Shown one piece after another: positions 1-6,579 of a DNA stretch of 11,361 nt. Under the pieces are notes generated by a model that was not told the DNA's origin, made no database searches, and saw only the letters and a list, made by a program, of their open reading frames with translations. Numbering within the stretch: the stretch's first letter is position 1; the number at the start of each line of letters is the position of its first letter. This DNA comes from Phoronis pallida. Taxonomy: Eukaryota; Phoronida; Phoronidae. The position numbers were made by a program, and so were the translations under genes. Location: assembly GCA_028565715.1 (NCBI GenBank), contig JAOXYC010064451.1, forward strand, positions 1 through 11,361, written 5' to 3'.

Positions 1-76
1 CCTGGGATAATAATCATTGTAAAGCGCTTTGAATAAAAAGCGCTATATAAGCACCGACATTATTATTATTATTATT
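1..76 (+). mobile_element. 3' tail of an L2-like LINE or L2-mobilised SINE
   Basis: The segment has a short stem-loop motif, TAAAGCGCTTTG then AAGCGCTATATAAG, followed by an (ATT)n run at 59-76. This combination is the usual 3' end of L2-clade LINEs and of the SINEs that borrow their tail in fishes and marine invertebrates. The tail is recognised by the LINE reverse transcriptase. The body lies left of the window, so it is unclear whether the parent was a LINE or a SINE. Orientation is plus. Recognition is from memory of the tail motif, not from a database search. Confidence 0.6.
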
Positions 77-419
77 CTCCGTATAATTTCATGAGGAACC
101 TTAGCTCTTATATACTCGAGTATAGTATGTTTGTCATGCTTTCCAAAATTATAAATCTACTGCTCGATCAACATTCAGGGTCATTGACAATCGTAAAAGT
201 ATAGATACATAGGCTACCACATAGTCAAAGGTGACGCTGGCAAAGTAATTGTGTTTTCTCGAATTGTGAAATCTTGCATGTGCCATGATATTGTTGTGCT
301 ATTTGTTCATTCAAGATAGCACTTGGAACTTGTGCATAACTCAAAAACCATAATTTGAGACAAAAAAATCTTGGTTGAAATGTTTGTACACTGAGTTGGG
401 TTTCGCCATCTATGGATTC

Positions 420-475
420 AGTGGTATATTGATAAGTTGATCTCTGCAAACAAACTAAAATTACAATATACCACT
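420..475. repeat. 12-bp perfect inverted repeat, 32-nt loop
   Basis: AGTGGTATATTG (420-431) pairs perfectly with CAATATACCACT (464-475). Pairing resumes outside the arms: a GAATCCAT-type sequence beside the left arm matches AATCCATGG about 13 bases beyond the right arm. It therefore looks like a longer inverted repeat with an insertion in one arm. It could be a small foldback remnant. No transposase or target-site duplication is seen. Confidence 0.45.
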
Positions 476-570
476 AAGTTGAAAATACAATCCATGGATA
501 CAAGAAAAGCTACTCAGTTAGGCCCATTTTAACAATCAAAATAACTGACTGGCCAGATTGATTACTTCGT

Positions 571-581
571 GTATTTTTCAG
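571..581 (+). promoter_or_regulatory. 3' splice site before the large RRP8 exon
   Basis: GTATTTTTCAG immediately precedes the lysine-rich open frame. The frame is open upstream to 558 only through a non-ATG codon and carries no homology there. The acceptor therefore gives the natural left edge of the exon, in phase 0, with the first full codon being GTT (Val). Confidence 0.7.
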
Positions 582-1453
582 GTTTCAAAGAAACGCAAAA
601 GAAAACCAGGTAAAGACCTCAAGCGTCCATTGGTTGCTGAGCAACCTGTTGTTACCAGGGGAACATCAAAGCAACCAAAACATGAAAAGAAGCTAAAGAA
701 AAGGAAAAACACAGAATCTAGTGAAATTGTTATATCGAAGACTCTTAAATTGGACAGTGTTCTTCCGACCAACCAACCCAGTGCTACTGCTGGCAGTAGT
801 GAGGTGAAAACAAAGAAAAAGAAAAATAAGAAAAAAATGTTGGTTGCTGTTAAAAATGAATCAGACAATAATACCATCAGCATAGCTGAACATGTTGACA
901 AGGATGAAGTATCTTCTCCAGTGTTGGAGGTGATAGAATCAGTGTCAAGCAAAAGGAAAATAAAGAAGAAGAAATTAGATAAAAACCTTGAAAAACAAGA
1001 GGGTATTAAACATTCAGAAAAGGTGTCTTCCGAGGAAACTATGTCTGTGAAAAGGACCAAAAAGTTGCCATTTGCACCTGGCAATTTAAAAGCAGCCTTA
1101 GAAAACCAAAAAGAAACCAATAAAAATGTGAAACTGAAAGTTGTGAATAAAAACTCGCAGAACCTCCCACTCACACCTGACAAAGCACCAGACATTGAAG
1201 TCAGCAAGCCTACAAAATTATCAAAAAAAGAGATGAAGAACTTGTCAAACAGGGATAGGATGAAAATGAAACTGAACGCTGCTCGGTTTCGTTACCTGAA
1301 TGAACAGTTGTACACATCCAGTAGTCAACATGCATTGACTATGTTTAAGAAAGACCCCGAGGCATTCACAGTATATCATACAGGCTTCCAATCACAAGTA
1401 GAGTGCTGGCCAGTCAATCCTGTTGACCAAATGATTGACTACATTAAATCTAG
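582..1453 (+). CDS. RRP8: RRP8 exon a: Lys-rich N-terminal region and start of the Rrp8 domain
   Basis: 872 nt, entering in phase 0 and leaving with two bases (AG) of an arginine codon. It carries at least five clusters of consecutive Lys/Arg separated by Ser/Glu-rich spacers, then [14 protein letters not shown] and the helical [16 protein letters not shown] segment. It ends in [17 protein letters not shown] and [16 protein letters not shown], the cap in front of the methyltransferase core. The donor is TCTAG|GTAAAT. Reading through it would hit TAA at 1455, which confirms that splicing is needed. Confidence 0.92.
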
Positions 1454-4028
1454 GTAAATTGAGTCCATTGTATTATCTCTCTCAGTCTCTCTTCCTATTT
1501 AGAGTTTTACAACCTGTCACATGGTCAATTTCTGACCCTTACGGACAAGTTGATAGTTCAAAATATTTGTAATAATTGAGGCCTAATGTGAACTTTTTAG
1601 CTTAGTTTATCTGACAGCAAGATATCATTTAATGATACACAACTTTCAACTGTCACCAAACACGTAACCCAATATCGTAGTTCAAGTAAGAAATTAGAAC
1701 TTGTTGGCTGATATTCTATTTCATTTTGATTCTATAAAGTATCGAAAACGTTTATTGTTTCATCCAAATAAAACAAAATTAAAAGTAAGCTATTCTTATG
1801 TTAAAACATTTATGAAAATGCCAGTAGTCCATTCAAGGAACAGAATCTCATAGCCGATAACACAGCATTGGGTTGCATTGAAGTCTCAAATGCCAAAATG
1901 TAACATTTTAATATGATTTTTCAGATCACCATCATCATTGGTAGCTGACTTTGGGTGTGGGGATGCTAAGATAGCTCGCTCAGTGCCAAATACAGTTCAT
2001 TCATTTGATCTTGTGGCAGTTAACAAATATGTTACAGTTTGTGATATATCAAGGGTAAGCATTTAGGGTTTGATTTCAAAATGCTGCAGTTTTTCTGTAT
2101 AAAAAAAGTTTTTGCAATTGATTGCAGATATGCTGCTGTACGTATTTAGCATGGTTGATCTTTTGCAATGTTTTTTTTTCGTCGAGATGAATTCATCGCA
2201 TTTCCACTACATTGTTTGCAGACACAGTAACAGAACAACCAAGTTGAATGAATCGGCGTTTTTTAGTCAAAATTAGAAAAACAATTTTTAATTGACATTT
2301 AATCAGTATACCAGTTAACTTGTGGAGTAGTATGTTCATCCCTGGCTGCCTAATAATGCACCAAGTTTTTCTACTAAAATATTTGAGGTCGCAAAGGGGA
2401 TGAAAAGTTTTCAGTTGACTTCTTACGATAAATTTCAGTTGTTCAAAATTAATGTAACTGCATGTGTTAAGATGTCTGGTGTTCTTGAATTGATATTGGT
2501 AACATCAAAGATTTTCTCTTCATTCATTTACAGGTACCATTGACAGACCATACTATTGATATTGTTGTCATATGTTTAGCACTGATGGGTAACAACTGGA
2601 TACAATTCCTGAAGGAGGCATCACGGGTGCTCAAGATAAAGTAACATTCTTCAAATTGTATTAGTCAATTATTATGATAGATTCTCATTATCATTGACTA
2701 ACTGGAAATTGATGTCTAAATGACCTTTACTGTTTCTTTTTATTAGTTGGTTCACAGAAGTTTTTAAGTCTGGCAGCTGGGAAATTTTCAATTGCTAGCG
2801 TGAAATAAAAATATTCGTTATAAACAATTTGCATCATAAATGTCAACCTCAAGCCTTACTAAGTAAATGGCTTACGGTCGCAAATACACAGTGACATTTG
2901 CATAATCATGACTGATAGGCCTTCAAATACGGCCCATAGTCCAAAATACATGGCTTACTGACGCACCATGTAAGCCTTTGCTGTGTATTTGGGACCTTTA
3001 GTCGTCTTTGAAGGCCCATAAGCCCAAGTTTTTTACTAGTCTGGGTTTGAGGACAATCATCTTGACAGTTTTATTTCTTTTGTGTAAGTATGTATTATTG
3101 TTTCAGAGGTGTGTTGAAAATTGTAGAAGTCTCTAGTCGTTTTGAAGACGTCAAGCAGTTTGTTAGGATGGTTGAGGTTCTTGGCTTTAGTCTAAAGAAA
3201 CAGGTATTTTACTCATTGCTTAAATTACAAATCTTTAAAAAAAAATTGTAAGATTTTATTCTAGTCTGGAAGTTAGTTCTTTTAATTGTTTCAGTTCTAC
3301 AAAGTTATTACCTTTAAATGATTATGAAAATCATGTGACATCTTGTGTCACAAAACAAACATATTATGGAAAATGTTTCTGTCTTGCATGAATCCGCATG
3401 AACTGGTATGATTTTTCATGTTGAACATAATGGTTACATTTTATTTCTTATTTGCACATCAAGCATAGAGTATTAATGTTTATTCAGTGTGCATAAACAA
3501 AAAAGTAATGATGGTTGGTGATGAAATGTTTAGACCCTCTGAGGTGATCATTTATTTGTAATGCTGTTTACCTGTCATAATCAATATTAAGAAGCACACC
3601 AAGCCCATAGCATATAATAGTGGCCTTTCAACAAAATAGTTGTCAGTTCAAACCTGGCTAATGCACTCCCAACTGGGCTAGGGTAGGATGAAAGTTTACC
3701 AATTGCAATGTGACTTTTCAAAAATACCGCCTGTCTGTTGTATGCTCCCTGGTAAGTTGAGATGGTACTAGAGTGAACAGTTCCGGAGCCAGGGCAATGG
3801 TATGCTAAAGCAATTTGGGTTCCTGATTCAAGAAAGAAAAACCATACATAAACACTTAGTGTTGTGTTATTCTGGGTTTTAATTTGACTGATAACATGTT
3901 GTTCCTTGTGTTTACAGGATGACTCCAACAAGATGTTTACATCATTTGAATTCCTGAAAACAAAGAACAGCAGCCCAAATAAGTTACCTGATGTTAAGCT
4001 CCTTCCCTGTGTTTACAAGAAACGATGA
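582..4028 (+). CDS. RRP8: RRP8 / nucleomethylin rRNA m1A methyltransferase (5' partial, five exons)
   Basis: Joining 582-1453, 1925-2054, 2534-2640, 3107-3203 and 3918-4028 gives 1317 nt, or 438 residues plus TGA, with all phases consistent. Residues 1 to about 225 are a lysine-rich, low-complexity nucleolar-targeting region ([31 protein letters not shown]). The Rrp8 fold starts near 234 with [11 protein letters not shown]. It has motif I VADFGCGD (297-304), an acidic CD at 330-331 for the SAM adenosine, motif [14 protein letters not shown] (342-353), EVSSRFED (377-384) and the terminal LPCVYKKR. Family knowledge: yeast Rrp8 and human RRP8 methylate N1 of an adenine in 25S/28S rRNA helix 25.1. 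The mammalian protein also joins SIRT1 and SUV39H1 in the eNoSC rDNA-silencing complex. The human protein is about 456 residues, so only a short N-terminal exon is missing. One oddity is that the usual LKPGG loop reads LKIKG (367-371). Confidence 0.93.
1454..1924 (+). other. RRP8 intron, phase 2
   Basis: GTAAATTGAG at the 5' end and ATGATTTTTCAG at the 3' end. It is 471 nt, AT-rich, and I see no embedded gene or clear repeat. Confidence 0.85.
1925..2054 (+). CDS. RRP8: RRP8 exon b: SAM-binding motif I
   Basis: 130 nt. The first base completes Arg291. It encodes [14 protein letters not shown], the glycine-rich SAM loop, then [18 protein letters not shown], which matches the HCFDLASLDPRVTVCDMA region of vertebrate RRP8. 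It ends in phase 0 at AAGG|GTAAGC. Confidence 0.93.
2055..2533 (+). other. RRP8 intron, phase 0
   Basis: GTAAGC to CATTTACAG, 479 nt. It contains a perfect 12-bp palindrome with an EcoRI-type core, GATGAATTCATC (2186-2197), and several T-runs. No gene is seen. Confidence 0.85.
2534..2640 (+). CDS. RRP8: RRP8 exon c: motif IV
   Basis: 107 nt. It encodes [19 protein letters not shown], the strand and loop facing the methyl-transfer site, then [15 protein letters not shown]. The vertebrate counterpart reads VPLEDESVDVAVFCLSLMG. It leaves with two bases (AA) of a lysine codon at the donor GTAACA. Confidence 0.93.
2641..3106 (+). other. RRP8 intron, phase 2
   Basis: GTAACATTC to ATTGTTTCAG, 466 nt. 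Its middle (about 2860-3016) is a nest of inverted repeats, described separately. Confidence 0.85.
2860..3016. repeat. Nested inverted and direct repeats inside an RRP8 intron
   Basis: GGTCGCAAATACACAG (2876-2891) pairs with CTGTGTATTTGGGACC (2981-2996) at 15 of 16 positions. GGCCTTCAAA (2918-2927) pairs perfectly with TTTGAAGGCC (3007-3016). The phrase ATGGCTTACnnnCGC occurs twice in direct order (about 2867-2881 and 2950-2964), the second followed by a CATGTAAGCC inverted partner. The arms interleave rather than nest simply, so this looks like an older foldback element that was rearranged, or two partial copies in opposite orientation. No coding capacity. Confidence 0.55.
3107..3203 (+). 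CDS. RRP8: RRP8 exon d: EVSSRFED segment
   Basis: 97 nt. The first base completes Lys370. It encodes [18 protein letters not shown] and then [14 protein letters not shown], matching [14 protein letters not shown] of vertebrate RRP8, the last strands of the Rossmann fold. It ends in phase 0 at CAG|GTATTT. Confidence 0.92.
3204..3917 (+). other. RRP8 intron, phase 0
   Basis: GTATTT to GTGTTTACAG, 714 nt, the longest of the four complete introns. Most of the extra length is the SINE-like insert at about 3600-3820. Confidence 0.85.
3600..3820 (+). mobile_element. Degenerate tRNA-headed SINE in an RRP8 intron
   Basis: An A-box-like TAGCATATAAT (3608-3618) lies 37 bases before a B-box-like CAGTTCAAACCTGG (3644-3657), the order and near spacing of an internal pol III promoter in a tRNA-derived SINE. 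A less AT-rich body follows (GTATGCTCCCTGGTAAGTTG). The right end CCAGGGCAATGGTATGCTAA then AGCAATTTGGG aligns with the tail unit at 1-76. This suggests the same family with an L2-type 3' end. The (ATT)n run is lost. No target-site duplication was found by eye. Confidence 0.5.
3918..4028 (+). CDS. RRP8: RRP8 terminal coding exon
   Basis: 111 nt including the TGA at 4026-4028. It encodes [17 protein letters not shown], a short variable linker, then [12 protein letters not shown], the conserved C-terminal strand of the family (LQPCLYKRR in human). Confidence 0.93.
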   Translation, partial: DDSNKMFTSFEFLKTKNSSPNKLPDVKLLPCVYKKR

Positions 4029-4535
4029 CATTGGTTGGAGAGGTTATATTGTTTGTCACGTGATCAGATGTGCTTCATATTGCATAAGATTGAAAGTGGT
4101 CACCTTTTAAAAATTGCAACAACAAAGTTTGTCTGCATGGCTGGCCTCACCAAACACTGAATTTGAGAATCAAGCTCAATTCTTTTTGGGGGAATTGAAA
4201 GTTTCCAACTTGTACACTTGACTTGCAATGTGCTATGTCTTCCTGTTATGCGATTCTTAATCCAGTCGAGGGTGTGTCTATACACTAGAGCAATTACACA
4301 ATAGATTTTGATCAATGGCAAAGGAGGTTTTGCAACCATGGTACTAATTAAAAAGTGGTATGGGAAGGAATGGTCTCAGCCATCTTGCCAAGGCCTAGCA
4401 AGAATTTTGTGTCAAACATTGTAATTTGTTTAGTTACTTCGGTAAAGCTGGACACAAAATGAGTATTCGGTCTGTGTTGATGATGCTTGTTTTTAAACAT
4501 TGATGTTGCAAAATAAAGCATTTCATATATCAAAT
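4029..4535 (+). other. RRP8 3' untranslated region
   Basis: This runs from the RRP8 stop to shortly beyond the AATAAA at 4512-4517. A GU-rich stretch (TGCTTTGTGCGCACTG, about 4539-4554) sits where a downstream cleavage element would be expected. Small reverse-strand open frames here have no recognisable content. The cleavage position is inferred. Confidence 0.6.
4512..4517 (+). terminator. Poly(A) signal AATAAA of RRP8
   Basis: A canonical hexamer 484 nt after the stop codon, followed after about 22-37 nt by a GU-rich tract. This is the normal arrangement for animal cleavage and polyadenylation. Confidence 0.65.
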
Positions 4536-4993
4536 ACCTATGCTTTGTGCGCACTGAAATTTTCATGCATACCTGAATATGCAGGCATATCTATTGAGAA
4601 TGATGAATAATGTATTGCATAATACATAGTCAGCGTTGGTAGCCTCTTGATTTGATATTGTGTTATGAATTGATGATTGAAAGTTACGTGATTGCTTGGT
4701 ATTCAGCTCTTAAAAATCCTGAAGAGAAAGAATATGCAAGTCCATTTTTATGTTCAGTTCTTTCATGTCTGGGACAGGACTCTTGCTAACTAACAGCACT
4801 GTTTGGCCATTGGTCCATCTATTGGTCAGACTAGAAAACACTATGCCTGAAGTCGAAGAAATTTCAGTATTTGACTCAATTTTATTATAATTACCAGTAA
4901 CTTGGTTAAGAAGGCTAAGAACCATCCAGCCAATTCAATTTTTTGTGTCACCTAATTGATCATGAGAATAGATGGCCATAGAAGCAAAATTCA
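4536..4993. other. Intergenic, no gene seen
   Basis: AT-rich spacer after the RRP8 poly(A) site. It holds a small hairpin (ATGTATT, loop GCAT, AATACAT, 4610-4627). A reverse-strand acceptor-like TTCTTTCTCTTCAG at about 4721-4734 is followed by only ten open codons. Nothing else supports a gene. Confidence 0.5.
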
Positions 4994-5145
4994 CTAATTT
5001 AAGAAGTGCAGAAGTGATGCATTCTCATTTGCCAGAAGAATCCCTTCATACTTCAGTAGGAGTCTTGCCTTGATTTGGGTGACGCGATCGACCACATCAC
5101 CCGCGCAAGAAAATAATTTGTCCTCACTGCGAAAGCATTCGAACA
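4994..5145 (-). pseudogene. Relic of a hAT transposase C-terminal dimerisation domain
   Basis: On the minus strand, 5125 to 4994 reads 43 residues plus TAG. It starts EDKLFSCAGDVVDRVTQIKA, continues RLLLKYEGILLANENAS and ends LLHFLN. This fits the hAT C-terminal dimerisation consensus (S-ER-FS-AG-vv, then R-L, then E-LlfL--N). Just upstream (5145-5128), in another frame, CSNAFA fits the S-N-A-F-x-E-R lead-in of the same domain, so a one- or two-base frameshift separates the two pieces. The conserved Arg of ER-FS is Asp-Lys here. No catalytic DDE region or zinc finger is readable upstream. hAT elements move by cut-and-paste; this copy is dead. Confidence 0.65.
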
Positions 5146-5245
5146 AATTGTAGAATCAAATAAGCGTGGCATACATCTTATGTCTATAGATAAGCTTTAA
5201 ATATCTACAAACTGCTATCAAACGATTTTGATTGGGATTTTGTTT

Positions 5246-5345
5246 CCTTAGCGGAAGCCAGTGACCCGCTGAGTTAAGAAGAGTGCCTCGGTTCCGCGAA
5301 AGGGTTCTACAACCAAATAGCCTCGAAGCCTTGAGGACGAAAATG
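5246..5345. repeat. GC-richer hairpin island beside the hAT relic
   Basis: CCTTAGCGGAA (5246-5256) faces TTCCGCGAAAGG (5292-5303) as an imperfect inverted repeat. AGCGG and CCGCT flank GAAGCCAGTGAC, and CCTC-GAAGCCTT-GAGG forms a further small hairpin (5321-5336). On the minus strand a CAGCGGGTCACTGG (5271-5258) resembles a hAT terminal repeat, which would fit the transposase relic just downstream on that strand. It could alternatively be a small structured RNA or another MITE fragment. The function is unknown. Confidence 0.35.
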
Positions 5346-5470
5346 GATGCATTCTATCTAGAATTGACCTTTTTCATGATAAAAAGAAAGATAATTTTGA
5401 CTAGACAAAGTTTATTTTCAAAGACAAACAAAACAGACTGTCTGATTACTTCATAACAATTGACTAGTAT

Positions 5471-5629
5471 ACAAATAATGAATGTTTATGAGTTCAATAG
5501 TGCAATTATTTTCATGAGTTGAAAGATTGGGCGGTTAAACGAGGCAAGGCCGAGTTGAATAAATGGCCCAATCTTTCAACGAATGAAAATAACTGCGCTA
5601 TTGAACGAATGAAAACATTCATTATTTGT
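5471..5629. repeat. Long foldback (arms of 62-64 bp, 33-nt loop)
   Basis: The left arm 5471-5532 (ACAAATAATGAATG to GAAAGATTGGGC) pairs with the right arm 5566-5629 (GCCCAATCTTTCAAC to CATTCATTATTTGT). There are a few mismatches and a two-base gap. The loop contains CGAGGCAAGGCCGAG, itself a near-palindrome. The structure is non-coding and typical of a foldback or MITE. The family is not recognised. Confidence 0.8.
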
Positions 5630-5631
5630 TT

Positions 5632-5921
5632 TATATAACACCTTAGTAAATCAAACCCACAAAAACATACTTTATACGATGATAGATCAACTTTTAATAA
5701 GATTATTGAATTAGACGTGCAAAATTTGGATGTATTGCATTCATAAGATTTGACTATTTCATGCATGATGACGTTAGTGTTTAATGGATTGTTTATTTGA
5801 TGTCATGTGTTCAACATTCCTCCAATCACACATGACAGATTTACTAAGGTGTATATTATTTGATTTCATGTGTTCAACAATCCTCCAATCACACATGACA
5901 TATTTACTAAGTTGTTATATT
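5632..5921. mobile_element. About 290-bp element with terminal inverted repeats
   Basis: TATATAACACCTTAGTAAAT (5632-5651) matches the reverse complement of 5901-5921 at 18 of 21 positions over the full arms. A second internal copy of the right end lies at 5839-5858. It abuts the foldback at 5471-5629 with only two bases between, so the two may be one compound element. No coding capacity. It is probably a MITE, superfamily unknown. Confidence 0.5.
5795..5920. repeat. Tandem duplication, 63-bp unit, two copies
   Basis: Unit 1 (5795-5857) and unit 2 (5858-5920) differ at about four positions plus a one-base indel near the end. Each unit contains the inverted repeat TGTCATGTGT / ACACATGACA around a 17-nt loop; in unit 2 the third base changes (TTTCATGTGT). 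Each also contains the element's terminal sequence TTTACTAAG. The near identity suggests a recent duplication. Confidence 0.85.
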
Positions 5922-6448
5922 TTAAACTATGTTTAAAGCTTATACATTGCAACATAAAAATGTAATACCATTACTTAATTTAGAATGAGGAGGTCTAGGG
6001 CCCAGTCTAGGGGGTGGGATTGTTGTTATGAATGGTATGTTTGCCTCCGTATGAACAAACAGATATCTCCACTTCTTCCTGAATCATTTTTCCAGACTGT
6101 TAATCGGACTTGAAGAGATATCAACACTGACATACAGCAAAATGGTTTTGTAATTGGAAAATGATAAACTTGTGTACAAGAAATTGATCAAATGTCCTTA
6201 TTCAATGGTTGTAAATTACCCCTGTTTATTTTACACATTTTCATTATTTTCCCTTGCCAAATGAAACTTTATTACTATCTTCATCCTATATCAAAAATAC
6301 TGTTTTTAATTAATAATTTACAGCTGATTTTGGTTTTCTTGTAAGCAAAGATATTTGTTCAGTTAAGTCAAAGCAAAAAAACACAACATAACTCATTCAA
6401 AAGTTCAAAATTTTACTATGCTAGGTAGCAACGATGTATGACTTTAAA
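5922..6448. other. AT-rich spacer, no gene seen
   Basis: No open frame or structured repeat stands out apart from the reverse-strand AATAAA hexamers noted below. If the minus-strand exon at 6449-6577 is real, the part from 6448 down to about 6250 would be its 3' UTR. Confidence 0.4.
6268..6273 (-). terminator. Candidate minus-strand poly(A) signal
   Basis: TTTATT on the plus strand, read as AATAAA on the minus strand. It is 176 nt beyond the stop of the candidate terminal exon at 6449-6577. Another lies at 6225-6230. In DNA this AT-rich such hexamers are common, so the call depends on the exon. Confidence 0.25.
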
Positions 6449-6577
6449 CTACTGTACACTTATCACTCTAATAACTACATAATAATTTTCTTGAAAAAAA
6501 TGGAAGACCATGTCTTCCACAAAGCTTGTTCTAAGGTTCTCTGCCTCTAAGTTGCCAGCCTCATGTTCCGTCTCAGC
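6449..6577 (-). CDS. Possible terminal exon of an unidentified minus-strand gene
   Basis: On the minus strand a long pyrimidine tract ending TTTCTTTCAG (6587-6578) precedes a less AT-rich segment. One frame is open for 42 codons from 6577 to a TAG at 6451-6449. It begins AETEHEAGNLEAENLRTSF, passes VEDMVFHFFQENYY and ends VISVQ. A second frame gives only LRRNMRLAT before its stop. I do not recognise either tail. A perfect GGAAGAC-CAT-GTCTTCC hairpin (6502-6518) lies inside. No upstream exon could be assigned with confidence, although acceptor/donor pairs such as the 29-bp one near 7475-7503 exist. It could be a chance open frame after a chance acceptor. Confidence 0.3.
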   Translation of the reverse strand, partial: AETEHEAGNLEAENLRTSFVEDMVFHFFQENYYVVIRVISVQ

Positions 6578-6579
6578 CT

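Larger units (their letters stand above)
77..581 (+). other. Intron or 5' flank of RRP8, no gene seen
   Basis: This AT-rich stretch ends in a 3' splice site (GTATTTTTCAG, 571-581). It should therefore be the downstream part of the RRP8 intron that separates a short 5' coding exon from the large exon at 582. I could not find a convincing initiating exon here, so the start codon is probably left of the window. It contains a 14-bp perfect palindrome around an XhoI-type core (TATACTCGAGTATA, 111-124) and the inverted repeat at 420-475. Confidence 0.5.

Noticed and set aside
578-1207. 209-residue minus-strand open frame opposite the RRP8 N-terminal exon
   Set aside because: It is the antisense of a lysine-rich coding exon: AAA/AAG runs become Phe/Leu runs (FFFFFV and similar). 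No signal of its own.
3587-3931. 114-residue minus-strand open frame
   Set aside because: It lies antisense across the SINE-like insert and into the last RRP8 exon. The content has no family resemblance.
4100-4925. Three short minus-strand open frames in the RRP8 3' UTR and downstream
   Set aside because: Short, no motifs, no splice support beyond one acceptor-like site near 4721-4734; consistent with chance.
5261-5278. GACCCGCTGA-TTAAG resembling the start of 28S rRNA (GACCCGCTGAATTTAAG)
   Set aside because: The match stops after about 17 bases on both sides and has an indel; more likely chance or a transposon end than an rRNA fragment.
5512-5766. 84-residue minus-strand open frame
   Set aside because: It runs through the foldback and the adjacent inverted-repeat element, so it is repeat sequence read as protein.
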